Source: Thiohalobacter thiocyanaticus (GTDB lineage: Bacteria > Pseudomonadota > Gammaproteobacteria > Thiohalobacterales > Thiohalobacteraceae). From it: a stretch of DNA of 64,000 bases. Of the stretch, positions 39,090 to 48,799 are shown piece after piece; the first letter of the stretch is position 1; each line of letters begins with the position of its first letter. Below the pieces are notes generated by a model. It was not told the DNA's origin, did no database searches, and was given only the letters and a program-made list of their open reading frames with translations. The position numbers were made by a program, and so were the translations under genes. The stretch spans positions 1,116,001 through 1,180,000 of the forward strand of contig NZ_QZMU01000001.1 in assembly GCF_003932505.1 (NCBI RefSeq). The letters are read 5' to 3'.

Positions 39090-39692
39090 TTAGGCCGCCT
39101 TGCGGCGACGGGCAACGCCAACCAGGCCGAGCAGGCCCGAACCGAACAGCCAGACGGCAGCCGGGACCGGAACAGGTGCAGTATCAGGCACGGTGAAGTC
39201 GAAGTTGGCATTGAAGTCCGGGAAAGCTCCGTCGATCATGCCATAACCGCGGATACCATCAGGGTTGGCGGGGTTGGTGGCAACGCCATCCGTGGAGATA
39301 TAGGTGCAGGAACCGCCGGAGCAGGCCACGTCCCAGACCATGACCACGTCGATATCAGTGGTGGAGCCCCAATCGAACAGGATATGGCCGCCGACCTGAC
39401 CGGCACCGACTTCAACGCCGGTGTAGACGCCACCCTCGATGGTGTCGATGGTGTAGGTGCCCGGACCAAAGGTGGTGCCGCTGTGGGCCGTCCACTGGGT
39501 ACCGAAGAACGGGGTGGTGGAGGCCACGCTGAAGGTGCCGCCGCCGATGGAACCGGTCACGGTGGTATCAGTACCCACGGTGCCGCCAGTACTGTCGAGC
39601 ATGGTGAAGGTCGCGCTGGTCATGGTGGCCGCATGTGCCGCACCTGCCCCCATAGCAATGCTCAGTGCTGCTGCAATAGCTGTTTTCTTCAT
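39090..39692 (-). CDS. VPVPA-tailed secreted protein, core family member A
   Basis: A 200-residue product with signal peptide (MKKTAIAAALSIAMGAGAAH, cleavage near AHAA). The family domain (about 24-170) shows ATFTMLDSTGGTVG, FFGTQWTAHSGTTFGPGTYT, GQVGGHILFDWGSTTDIDVV, MVWDV, and IRGYGMIDGAFPDFNANFDF. The sorting tail is PVPVPAAVWLFGSGLLGLVG then VARRRKAA. It is very close in sequence to the 40586 product, so the two are recent duplicates. Transcription is probably sigma-54-dependent (39809-39824), leaving a leader of about 115 bases. Function is unknown; a structural matrix or surface role is plausible. Confidence 0.87.
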   Translation of the reverse strand: MKKTAIAAALSIAMGAGAAHAATMTSATFTMLDSTGGTVGTDTTVTGSIGGGTFSVASTTPFFGTQWTAHSGTTFGPGTYTIDTIEGGVYTGVEVGAGQVGGHILFDWGSTTDIDVVMVWDVACSGGSCTYISTDGVATNPANPDGIRGYGMIDGAFPDFNANFDFTVPDTAPVPVPAAVWLFGSGLLGLVGVARRRKAA

Positions 39693-39808
39693 GATGACAT
39701 CCTCCAGGATTCGTCAGTCTCAATTTTCGCGGCCTCAGGGCCGCCGGTGATAAGCAGGTCATGGCATGGATTTGTATTGATTGACCACGACTGCTCTATC
39801 ACGGTTAT

Positions 39809-39824
39809 CGCAATCCCTGTGCCA
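39809..39824 (-). promoter_or_regulatory. Sigma-54 promoter of family member A
   Basis: On the minus strand it reads TGGCACAGGGATTGCG: a full match to TGGCAC-R-N4-TTGC except the last base. It lies about 116 bases before the ATG at 39692. Confidence 0.8.
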
Positions 39825-40461
39825 GGATTCCGTAGTCCTTGGATTTCATGCGTTTACACAACACATCCTGGTTGGAGAATCCTGGGTATGTAAGCCTATC
39901 CGTCGCAACATCCTGTTTTTCCTACGCAATACGTGGTCGTTTGGACTACGACAAATCCACCCGTCGGAGGGCGTCATCAGGCGATTCACATGAATGAACA
40001 GCGGGAGGGAGGGCTCACTCCAGGCAACAGGCGATCGCGTGAAACCGCCCTGTTTTCCGGTCAGACAGCAATTTCAGGGCTCGTGGATCCACTGCCCGGC
40101 TGTCAGATATTATCTTAGGAATAAGCGCCTTTTTGTCCTACATTCGCTTATGTCAAGGATTTCGACGCCGTTCAGGCCGCCCCTGTATTCAGCCAGAATT
40201 TACTGAAAAACAGTTTGTTAACAAATCCAAACCAGGGCGGCCCGCTCCTGTCGGGCGACTTACGATCATCCGCGAGCAGACATCATCCGTCCAATATTCC
40301 TGCCCTACGGCAAGTGCCACGAGGACAGGCGCCGTCTGGCAGGTGTAATCCGAACTATTGATTGAAAATCACACCTGGTTGCATATACCAGCTGCGAGGA
40401 GGGGCAGGATTGCGGATATCGTTCAGGCCATGGGCCGTTACAGTTCAGGTACCCACGCATG

Positions 40462-40496
40462 AAAAACGCCCGGCAGGTTTTCGCCCACCGGGCGTT
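40462..40496 (-). terminator. Intrinsic terminator of family member B
   Basis: On the minus strand AACGCCCGG pairs with CCGGGCGTT around a 14-base loop and continues GTTTTTC. It lies about 90 bases beyond the stop at 40586. Confidence 0.8.
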
Positions 40497-40585
40497 CATT
40501 TGTTGCACGGGTTCGGACCGCTACTGGATCCTGTTATTGTTCTTCCTGTGGATCAGCCAGTCGAACCCGGGATAGTGCTACGACT

Positions 40586-41179
40586 TCAGGCGGATTTGCG
40601 GCGACGCGCCACGCCCACCAGGCCGAGCAGGCCGGAGCCGAACAGCCACACAGCGGCCGGGACCGGTACGGCAGCGACTTCGAAGTCGAAGTTGGCGTTG
40701 AAGTTCGGGAAGGCGCCGTCGATCATGCCGTAGCCACGGATACCGTCAGGGTTGGCGGGGTTGGTGGCAACGCCGTCCGTGGAGGTGTAGGTGCAGGAAC
40801 CGCCGGAGCAGGCCACATCCCAGACCATGACCACGTCGATGTCGGTGGTTGCACCCCAGTCGAACAGGATATGACCACCCACCTGACCGGCACCGACTTC
40901 AACGCCGGTGTAGCTGCCGCCCTGGATGGTATCGATGTTATAGGTGCCGGGACCGAAGGTGACGCCGTCGTGAGCCGTCCAGTTAGCCCCGAAGAAGGTG
41001 GTGGTAGAGGCCACGCTGAAGGTACCGCCGCCGATTGAACCGGTCACGGTGGTATCGACACCCACGGTACCACCCGTGCTGTCGAGCATAGTGAAGGTCG
41101 CGCTGGTCATGGTGGCCGCGCTGGCGATGCCGGAACCCAGGGTCAGCGCCAGGGCGCTTGCAAGTGCAGTCTTTTTCAT
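40586..41179 (-). CDS. VPVPA-tailed secreted protein, core family member B
   Basis: A 197-residue near-duplicate of the 39090 product. The signal peptide is MKKTALASALALTLGSGIAS (cleavage near SAA). The domain carries ATFTMLDSTGGTVGVDTTVT, FFGANWTAHDGVTFGPGTYN, GQVGGHILFDWGATTDIDVV and IRGYGMIDGAFPNFNANFDF. The tail is VAAVPVPAAVWLFGSGLLGL then VGVARRRKSA. GGAGGAG precedes the ATG at 41179. A perfect-consensus sigma-54 site lies upstream at nearly the same distance as for member A, so promoter and gene were probably duplicated together. Confidence 0.88.
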   Translation of the reverse strand: MKKTALASALALTLGSGIASAATMTSATFTMLDSTGGTVGVDTTVTGSIGGGTFSVASTTTFFGANWTAHDGVTFGPGTYNIDTIQGGSYTGVEVGAGQVGGHILFDWGATTDIDVVMVWDVACSGGSCTYTSTDGVATNPANPDGIRGYGMIDGAFPNFNANFDFEVAAVPVPAAVWLFGSGLLGLVGVARRRKSA

Positions 41180-41657
41180 TCTGAAACTCCTCCAAATTTG
41201 CGGAAATCACTCAATATCGAGTTTGAGTCTTTCGGGCCGGCCGGTCTGATTCGGGCCCGGCCCTATCCGAACTCAGGGTCGGATACTCGCTGACAAATGC
41301 AACCCCTGTGCCATGGATTTTTTATGTATTATATTCATTATGTTACTGAAGGCGTTGCCCCCGCTGCCCCATACTTCCACCCCCATTTTGTAAGACAAGT
41401 CGACATTCTGCATAGGAACAAACCTGACATCCATGTCTTCGATAACCCTTGATATTCAACAGACTACGAAACTGGTTCACCCGGATTCAGCAGGAGAGCC
41501 CCAACCGTAAAGCTCCTCGACGCGCCTCCCCCGATAGACAAAAGGCCGCACGCACATAAACCCTCTCAGCAGCCGCATCCGGTCACCTGTTTCCACCCGC
41601 TCCCGTGTATGCTTTCATATCAGGCATCGCGCCTTTGATCAGATACCAGCAACCCCC
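41180..41657. other. Non-coding spacer holding the member B promoter
   Basis: A 478-base divergent spacer. Apart from the sigma-54 promoter at 41298-41313 it contains no gene or clear repeat. The promoter of the TPR-sulfotransferase at 41658 must lie in its right half, but I cannot pick it out. Confidence 0.6.
41298..41313 (-). promoter_or_regulatory. Sigma-54 promoter of family member B
   Basis: On the minus strand it reads TGGCACAGGGGTTGCA, a complete match to TGGCAC-R-N4-TTGC-W. It lies about 118 bases before the ATG at 41179, almost the same spacing as for member A. Confidence 0.85.
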
Positions 41658-43565
41658 ATGAGCACGCCACAAAACATACTGAAAAAACAACAAAAAATAT
41701 CGCGCCTGGCGCAACAGGGTAAACTGTCCGAAGCGATCCAGATACTCAGGCCGCTGTGCCGGAAACAGCCTGGCAACCCTTCACTGTGGCTGTCGCTGGC
41801 CTCGTTATGCGGGCGGAATGGCGACCTGGACGGTGTCATTCAGGCCTGCCAGAGGGTGCTGCAGCTGGACCGGAATCAGGCTATCGCCCACTCCCTGCTG
41901 GGCAGCGCCAACGCCCAGCTGGGACGGCTGGCAGCGGCGTTGGAGCATTTCGAGCAGGCCCGGGAACTCAAGCCCGATGATGTCGGCATTCTGAACAACT
42001 ACGGTAATGCCCTGTATATGCAGGGCAGGCTGGAAGAAGCGAAAGACACCCTGCAGCGTGCCGTGCGGCTGCAGCCCGATTATGCCGACGCCCACAACAA
42101 CCTCGGCAATGTCTGCAAGGCGCTCAACGACAACGGGCTGGCCATCCAGCATTACCAACGTGCCCTGCAATTGAACCCGGGCTTGTTTGAAACCCATATC
42201 AACCTCGCCGATATCTTCATCGGCCGGGTGGGCAACCCGTCCATGGCGCAGCAGCATTACGAAGCGGCCCGCCGGCTCCGGCCGCATGACATCGAGGCCG
42301 CCGCCGGCGTGGCCAATGCGCACCGCTTCCAGGGCAGGCTGGACCGGGCGCTCGACGTTATCCGGGAAATCCAGGCCCTGCAGCCGGGCGAAGACGGCCC
42401 GCTGGCCGGCGAAGCGGATATTCTGGAACGCCAGGGCAGGCATGAGGATGCCTATCGGATATGCCGGCAGCTGCTGGACCGCGGCACCACCAATCCCATG
42501 GCCATCGAGGTCCTGCTGCGGATCTGCGGGAAATTCGATGTCTGCGACGAGGCCGCCGGCTATGCCGAGGCCACGCTGGCCTCCGGCGCACTCAAACCCG
42601 CAGGCAGGGAAACCCTGCACTTCGGCCTGGGCAGCCTCCATGACCGCCAGGGCGATTACGAGCGCGCCTTTGAACATTACAAGGCAGGGAACGAGGCACT
42701 CGATATCCCCTTCGATACGGCCGGCTTCAGGCAGCGGGTGGACAGCCTGATCCAGACCTTCAGCCGCGAGCGGTTCCAGGCCCTGCCGCGTTCCGGCATC
42801 GCCAGTCGCCGGCCGGTCTTTATCGTGGGCATGCCGCGTTCCGGCACCAGCCTGACGGAACAGATACTGGCCAGCCACTCGGCCGTTGCCGGGGCGGGCG
42901 AACTCAACAAGGTCAATGATATCGTCACCGCCCTCTCGGGGCAGTTTTCCTACCCGGAGGAGATCGAACGCCTGGACGAAGAATCGCTCTCCCGGATGGG
43001 GAACGACTATCTGGCGTTGCTGGACGAATACCATCAGGGCGAGCCTTATGTCACCGACAAGATGCCGCACAATTTCCTGAATCTCGGGCTTATCGCCCTG
43101 CTGCTGCCAGGCGCACGGATCATCCACTGCGTGCGCGATCCCCGCGACACCTGCCTGTCGATCTATTTCCAGAATTTCGGCTGGCTACATCCCTACGGCA
43201 CTCGCCTGAAATGGCTGGGCGAGTATTACCGCGAATACGCCAGGCTCATGCGGCACTGGCTGGCGGTGCTGGACCTGCCGCTGCTAACCGTCCGCTACGA
43301 GGACCTGGTGGCAGACCAGGAAGGCATGACACACCGGATGCTGGATTTCCTCGAACTGGAATGGGACGACGCATGCCTGGATTTCCACAAGTCCGAACGC
43401 ACTGTCGCCACGGCGAGCTACGACCAGGTCCGGCAGAAGATCTATCACAAATCCCGCGCCCGCTGGAAAAACTATGAGTCTCAGCTCGCACCGCTGATCG
43501 ACACATTGGGCGAGTGCCTGCATGAGACGTTCACTCCCACGGCCGAAAATACCGATGCAGACTGA
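41658..43565 (+). CDS. TPR-sulfotransferase, first of a tandem pair
   Basis: The 635-residue protein has roughly ten TPR units in residues 1-340 (LWLSLASLCGRNGDLDGVIQ; GILNNYGNALYMQGRLEEAK; ADAHNNLGNVCKALNDNGLA). A sulfotransferase domain follows with the PAPS 5'-phosphosulfate loop VFIVGMPRSGTSLTEQILAS near residue 390 and the 3'-phosphate motif VRDPRDTCLSIYFQNF near 495. Such enzymes transfer sulfate from PAPS to proteins or glycans; TPR-linked forms resemble tyrosylprotein sulfotransferase-like enzymes. No signal peptide is seen, so it is probably cytoplasmic. It overlaps the next gene by 11 bases. Its substrate is unknown. Confidence 0.88.
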   Translation: MSTPQNILKKQQKISRLAQQGKLSEAIQILRPLCRKQPGNPSLWLSLASLCGRNGDLDGVIQACQRVLQLDRNQAIAHSLLGSANAQLGRLAAALEHFEQARELKPDDVGILNNYGNALYMQGRLEEAKDTLQRAVRLQPDYADAHNNLGNVCKALNDNGLAIQHYQRALQLNPGLFETHINLADIFIGRVGNPSMAQQHYEAARRLRPHDIEAAAGVANAHRFQGRLDRALDVIREIQALQPGEDGPLAGEADILERQGRHEDAYRICRQLLDRGTTNPMAIEVLLRICGKFDVCDEAAGYAEATLASGALKPAGRETLHFGLGSLHDRQGDYERAFEHYKAGNEALDIPFDTAGFRQRVDSLIQTFSRERFQALPRSGIASRRPVFIVGMPRSGTSLTEQILASHSAVAGAGELNKVNDIVTALSGQFSYPEEIERLDEESLSRMGNDYLALLDEYHQGEPYVTDKMPHNFLNLGLIALLLPGARIIHCVRDPRDTCLSIYFQNFGWLHPYGTRLKWLGEYYREYARLMRHWLAVLDLPLLTVRYEDLVADQEGMTHRMLDFLELEWDDACLDFHKSERTVATASYDQVRQKIYHKSRARWKNYESQLAPLIDTLGECLHETFTPTAENTDAD

Positions 43566-45432
43566 CGCCCTGAAAAGCAAGGCCCTGGAGCATTTCCGGC
43601 GCGGCCAGCTGAAAAAGTCCCAGGCCCTGTACGAAAAGGTGTGTCGGGCCGACACGCAGGATGTGGAAGCGCTGTATATGCTGGGTTCCACATACGCGCA
43701 AAGCGGAAATTACTGCAAGGCCTGCAATATCCTGGAAAAGGCATTGAAAATGAAACCGGATGCCCTGCCCATCCACTGCGCGCTGGGGGCAACCCGCAAG
43801 GCAATGGGAGAGGCGGAGCAGGCGATCACCCACTTTCGTTCCGGGCTCGGACTGAGCCCGGAAAACACCGACATAAAACTGGAACTCGCCGGCCTGCTCC
43901 TGGAAAGCGGTGAGCTGTCCGAAGCCGAATCCCTGCTGCAATCCGTCATCCAAGGATCAGCTTCGGATGCGGCAGCGGCTACCGCATTACACGGCCTGGG
44001 AGAGATACGCCATCTGCAGAGAAGGCTGGATGAATCGGTCCACTACTACCAGCGCGCCCTTCAGGCACAACCCAACCGCCCCATGACCCACAACCGCCTC
44101 GGTCATGCCCTGCATTCCCTGGGTCGACTGGACGAGGCCATCGACCACTACCGCAAGGCGATCAGCCAGGCCCCGGATTTTATCGTTGCATACACAAACC
44201 TGGCCAACACACTGATCAATGCCGGGCTCATGGATGAAGCGGACAAAATCCTGGGCAAGGCCCTGTCAATTGACCCGGACAACACCGATGCTGTCGCCAG
44301 CAGGGTTTCGGTGCTCGAACACAAGGGCGACTATGACGCCGCACATAAATTGATCGTGCCGCTGCTGGAGAAAGGCGTCCACCACTCCGGCCTAGGTATC
44401 GCCTACGCGAACCTGTGCCACAGGATCGATGCCTGTGACAGCGCCGCACACTACCTGGAGTCGCTACTGCAGGGCCAGCAAATTCCGGACAACAGGCGCG
44501 AACAGCTCCACTATGCCGCAGGCAGGTTGCATGACCGGCTGAACTCGTTCGATACCGCGTTCAGACATTTCCAGGCCGCCAATAACCTGCGCCCTGACCA
44601 CTACTCGTCTGTGGAGCACAGGGCGACGATCCACGCCCAGACAGAAGTCTTCGACCCCGCATTCATTGCAAACGCACCCCGCGCCACCCATGGATCGAGG
44701 TTGCCTGTGTTCATTGTCGGCATGCCCCGCTCCGGCACTTCCCTGACCGAGCAGATACTGGCGCAACATGGCGATGTCCACGCGGCCGGGGAACTGGCTG
44801 AAATCGAGCAGCAGGCCAAAATCCTCTGCAGCAGCACCCGGGGCAAATCGGGGTTTCCCGCCTGCTTCGAAGGCCTCACCCGCGCCGCGGTAGACACGGC
44901 AGCGCAGGGTTACCTCAAATGTCTGGAAGAATTCGCCGTCGGCAAGCGTTATGTAACCGACAAAATGCCGCAGAATTTCATTTTTCTCGGCCTGATCAAC
45001 CTGCTTTTCCCGGACGCCAGGGTTATCCACTGCATGCGCGACCCGCGTGACGTCTGTCTTTCAATCTATTTCCAGAATTTCAGCGAGGGCCACAGCTACG
45101 CAACACGTCTGGAGCATATTGCGGATTATTATCTCGCTTATCAACGTCTCATGCACCACTGGAAAAGCGCGCTCGACATTCCCATTCTCGACCTGCGATA
45201 CGAGGAACTGATCATGAACCAGGAAACGACCAGCAGACGGCTGCTGGATTTTCTGGATCTTGAATGGGACCCACGCTGCCTGGATTTTCACAGATCGGAT
45301 CGGCATGTCGCCACCAGCAGTTATGACCAGGTCCGGCAGCCCCTGTATACCAGGTCAATGGGAAGATGGCGGCAGTACCGGGAGCATATCGCTCCCCTGC
45401 TGGAGGTTTTTGGAGAAGCCGAGATAGTATAG
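43555..45432 (+). CDS. TPR-sulfotransferase, second of a tandem pair
   Basis: From the ATG at 43555, inside the last codons of the preceding gene, the product has 625 residues (MQTDALKSKALEHFRRGQLK). TPR units fill residues 1-370 (ALYMLGSTYAQSGNYCKACN; NRLGHALHSLGRLDEAIDHY). The sulfotransferase domain has the PAPS loop VFIVGMPRSGTSLTEQILAQ and the second motif MRDPRDVCLSIYFQNF. It shares architecture and motifs with the upstream gene but differs widely in sequence, suggesting an old duplication with divided substrates. The start at 43522 would add 11 residues and more overlap; I prefer 43555. Confidence 0.87.
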   Translation: MQTDALKSKALEHFRRGQLKKSQALYEKVCRADTQDVEALYMLGSTYAQSGNYCKACNILEKALKMKPDALPIHCALGATRKAMGEAEQAITHFRSGLGLSPENTDIKLELAGLLLESGELSEAESLLQSVIQGSASDAAAATALHGLGEIRHLQRRLDESVHYYQRALQAQPNRPMTHNRLGHALHSLGRLDEAIDHYRKAISQAPDFIVAYTNLANTLINAGLMDEADKILGKALSIDPDNTDAVASRVSVLEHKGDYDAAHKLIVPLLEKGVHHSGLGIAYANLCHRIDACDSAAHYLESLLQGQQIPDNRREQLHYAAGRLHDRLNSFDTAFRHFQAANNLRPDHYSSVEHRATIHAQTEVFDPAFIANAPRATHGSRLPVFIVGMPRSGTSLTEQILAQHGDVHAAGELAEIEQQAKILCSSTRGKSGFPACFEGLTRAAVDTAAQGYLKCLEEFAVGKRYVTDKMPQNFIFLGLINLLFPDARVIHCMRDPRDVCLSIYFQNFSEGHSYATRLEHIADYYLAYQRLMHHWKSALDIPILDLRYEELIMNQETTSRRLLDFLDLEWDPRCLDFHRSDRHVATSSYDQVRQPLYTRSMGRWRQYREHIAPLLEVFGEAEIV

Positions 45433-45482
45433 TTTATACGAGACCGGACATCGTCAGTAATAACGCATAACAGGAAACAGAC

Positions 45483-46181
45483 ATGTCGGACCCTACCCCT
45501 GCGGGAAACAGGCAATACAACATCAATGTCATTCTGGGGATCCTGGGTATCTTCACGCTCGGGGTCTTTCTGGACTGGTATCCGAAGGTGATACTCGGCC
45601 TGCCCCTGCCCAAGGACACTGTCCTGAGTTCGGCTGTCAGCGCCGTCTGGCAGGCCGGCGCGACCATTGTCATCCCCTGCCTGTGGGCGATGCGGCGGCT
45701 CGGACTGGGCCTGCGCGACTTCGGACTGACCACGCACAGGCTCGGCATCACCCTTCTGTATGGCTGTGTGCTCTACTCCCTGGCCCTGGCGGCCTTCATC
45801 CACTGTTCAGCGGACCCCCTGATCTCCAATCATGCCGTCAGGTGGGCACCCCTTAGCGAAGCCATTCAGCTTACTGCCGTCATGGGTCTGATCGCGGCCA
45901 TCACCGACATCACGACCCGCGGCTTTCTGCTGCTGACCCTGTCACGCTACGGACCGGTCTGGTTTGCGGTGGTCATCCAGAACCTGACCTGGTACCTGGG
46001 GCACATTCATGAGATCAACCTGCTGACCGGCTGCCTGGGTTATGCCAACGCCCTCGGCCTGACCCTGACACTGGGGATCCTGGGCGATGTCATTGCCCTG
46101 AAGACGCGCAATGTGACCGGCCTGGCCATCGCACATATTCTGTTGAACGTGGTGCTGATGATCTATATCCGACAGCTTTGA
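45483..46181 (+). CDS. CPBP-like membrane protein with altered active site
   Basis: A 232-residue protein with about seven membrane helices (INVILGILGIFTLGVFLDWY; LLYGCVLYSLALAAFIHC; LTLTLGILGDVIALKT; LAIAHILLNVVLMIYI). The layout and the ITDITTRGFLLLTLSRYGPV-x-IQNLTWYLGHIHEI region recall CPBP (CAAX-like) intramembrane proteases. The usual first motif EExxxR reads TDITTR here, so both Glu residues are absent, while the Arg-Gly and the later His are kept. It is probably not a standard protease. It lies 50 bases after the sulfotransferase pair, possibly in the same transcript. Confidence 0.6.
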   Translation: MSDPTPAGNRQYNINVILGILGIFTLGVFLDWYPKVILGLPLPKDTVLSSAVSAVWQAGATIVIPCLWAMRRLGLGLRDFGLTTHRLGITLLYGCVLYSLALAAFIHCSADPLISNHAVRWAPLSEAIQLTAVMGLIAAITDITTRGFLLLTLSRYGPVWFAVVIQNLTWYLGHIHEINLLTGCLGYANALGLTLTLGILGDVIALKTRNVTGLAIAHILLNVVLMIYIRQL

Positions 46182-46192
46182 ATCCGTCACGG

Positions 46193-48650
46193 TCAGGCGG
46201 GCACTCCGGACTGCGCGGTGACCGCCCCGGCCTGATCATGCTGAAAGTCCCGGCATAGCCATAACCCGGCGATGGCCAGCACGGCATAACCACCTGCCAG
46301 AACCAGCCCTACCCGCGGCCAGCCCCACGCCATCACCCACCACTGGGTCAGCACCATGGCAGCCAGCGCCGTACTGCCCAGCATCAACCAGGCCCATGGC
46401 TGCAGCGCGGCGTTGTTCGCTTCCACCCGCTGAGTTACTCCTTCGACGAGACGCGCCAGAACCAGCCCCAGCAACAGGCCGACCGCACCCGCTTGCCAGC
46501 CACCTGGCATCTGACGGCCAGCCAGTCAGCAGGCTATAGCCTGGAAAGACTGCCCAATAGAGCAATCCGGTAATCAGCAGTCCGCCGGCAGCCGGCGCAG
46601 TGATCTGCCAGTGGCCTGAAGTCCGCCCACGCACCCGCGCCACCGTGCCGATCACGCCCAGCACGGCCAGAGCCAGAAGCCTTTCCTGGTTCTGGATCGA
46701 CATCCCGGTCAGGCGCACGGCCTGTTCCAGCAGGCCGGTCAGGGTCATCCCACCCACAGCGCCCAGCAGGCCCATATACACCAGATACACGGCCATTGCA
46801 GGGCGCCGGGACAGGTCGGCTTCAGCCCTGCGCCGCGACGGCAGGGCGAACAGTATCACGCCGGCAATGATGACCAGCAGTCCGGTGAACAGCCACTTCA
46901 GCTCCGGCCGCTGGCCGGGTCTGAGATCGAAGAAAACCGGCCGCGCGTCGGTGGTTGGCGCGATATTGACCCAGTAGCCGGCCTTGCGGCTCAGGGCCCG
47001 CCTGACCTCTTCCGTAGCCCGATCGAGGCCCTCCAGCTGGTACAGCCCGGCATAATGATCCTTCGCCAGGAATTCCGGACCGAACAAGGTCCCGACCACG
47101 GAGTTCACACCCTTGCGTTTCGACTGTTCGAACATCCCGCCAAGCGAGGGACGCCCCGCAGCCAGTCCCGGCCCGAACAGGGCCTCCACCGGCAGCCCCC
47201 GGATTCCCTCCCGAATACGCGCGGGGAGATCCTCCGTGACTTGCCCTTTGGCCACCAGCAGGAGATAACTGTGGGGCTGTTGCACGGTCGCACCGGATGT
47301 CAGCCGCAGCCCCCAGCTGCGCCTGGCATAGGCTGCTCGGCCTTCCGGATCGGATTGCTCCAGCATACGCCAGACCGACAGAATGGAGCGCGTGAACAGG
47401 ACCTCGTCGGCCGCCGTCACCACCAGCATTCCGCCGGGTTTGAGGCGCTGCCAGTAGGCCTGCAGCGCCTCCAGAGTATACAGATGGCGGTCGGCCAGAT
47501 TCGAACCGACCCGGTTGCGCTTGCTGATATGGGTGATTGGCAGGACGACCTGATCGAAGTCCCCCGTGCCGCGCGCCAGTGCACCGCGCATATCCGTGGT
47601 GACCTGCAGGACGGTATCAGGGTACGACTCACCTGCCAGCCATTCGTTATAGGCCAATGCATGCACCGCTTCCGCCCCCCGGGCTCGCGCCAGATCGACT
47701 TCCGGTCCCGGGACAGGGCCGACTGTCAGCAGATGTTGGGGTGGGCTGATGCGCATCGGCACTGCCAGCAGGGGAAACTGCCGCTCAAGGCGGCCGAGAT
47801 CCTGCCCGTGCCCCTCCGACACCACCGGGACAGGCGTGGTCGCTCCCGTAAATAACCAGCGCAGACCCTGCCCCGGGTATACGAGCACGTCGGTACGCTG
47901 CCCTTCTGTCCAGTGGGTCACCGGCGCGGTCGCCAGACGACCGGCGCGCAGCTGGCCGTAGAGCGGTCGCGCTTCCGCCAGCCCCGTACCGCTCCATGCC
48001 GGCTCCAGCGGGTGATCGATGTGAATGTGATACACGGCGCCGGCCAGGACCAGCAGGGCCCCACCCGCCAATTCCAGCCGTATATTGCGGCCGGCAACGA
48101 ACATTGCCGCAATACCAAGCAGGGCTGCGGATACCCAGCCTGCCGCCGCCAGCCCATCGAGAAATTCCACTGCCTTGCCGGCCAGCAGCAGGCCAACCAC
48201 GGCGCCGCCCAGCCAGGCGATCCGGCTGGCCTGTCCGGCAGGGTCGCGGCTGATCCGGGCCACGCCAAAGCCCCAGGCCGCAAAAGGCAGTGAAAAACCG
48301 ACCATCAATCCGATGAAGGCGGGTACCGAACCCAGCGGCCAGTTGGGAAGCAGCAAAAGTCCGCCCGCGACCGCCAGCGCGGCCGCCAGCAGGCTTGCCG
48401 CGGTTCGAAGGGCATTATCCGCGCGCGCCTCGGCTGGAATCAGCCAATAGCCCAGACCCAGCCCCGCACCAGCACCGAACAGGGCCGTACCGGTGGCAAG
48501 CAGGGTGAACTCATGATCAAAGGCGGTGGCCAGGAATCTCGCCTGAACAGCAACCGCCAACAGCAGGCCGCAGCCCGCCAGGGCCTGACCGATATACATC
48601 AGCATGCGTTGCCCCGCCGCACCTTCTGGCGCGTTATTATTCTTCGCCAT
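46193..48650 (-). CDS. Spermidine-synthase-like multi-helix membrane protein, frameshift near the 3' end
   Basis: The main frame (46236-48650) encodes an N-terminal bundle of membrane helices (residues 15-225), a central Rossmann-type domain (HLLTVGPVPGPEVDLARARG; FDQVVLPITHISKR; YWQRLKPGGMLVVTAADEVL) and C-terminal helices (ELKWLFTGLLVIIAGVILFA). This is the layout of membrane proteins with a spermidine-synthase-like domain; substrate is unknown, and the SAM-binding glycines are reduced. Near 46505 the frame is lost after FPGYSLLTGW. The last helices continue in another frame to 46193 (AVGLLLGLVLARLVEG; GLVLAGGYAVLAIAGLWLC). One missing base would explain this. Confidence 0.7.
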
Positions 48651-48701
48651 GGTTGCCCCCTCTCTGGAACCCTGAATTCAACCAGGGAACTAAAGATTAA
48701 T

Positions 48702-48788
48702 CCGTCATTGCGAGGAGCGCAGCGACGCGGCAATCTCCAACCCATTGATACCACAGCAGGAGATTGCTTCGCTACGCTCGCAATGACA
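48702..48788. repeat. GTCATTGCGAG-type palindrome, copy 1
   Basis: CCGTCATTGCGAGGAGCGCA ... GCGGCAATCTCC at the left mirrors GGAGATTGCTTCGCTACGCT followed by CGCAATGAC at the right. Other copies are at 57023, 60078 and 63397 (left half). Confidence 0.85.
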
Positions 48789-48799
48789 GGCTGTTTGAA

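Larger units (their letters stand above)
39693..40585. other. Long non-coding spacer between the two paralogues
   Basis: An 893-base gap. It holds the sigma-54 promoter (39809-39824) of the gene at 39090 and the terminator (40462-40496) of the gene at 40586. Three short plus-strand frames between 39781 and 40206 have no ribosome-binding sites or family features. About 600 bases (39830-40440) remain unexplained; I found no riboswitch-like pattern. Confidence 0.6.

Noticed and set aside
39781-40206. Three short plus-strand frames in the spacer between the two VPVPA paralogues
   Set aside because: There are no ribosome-binding sites, no family features and odd composition. The first overlaps the sigma-54 promoter on the other strand.
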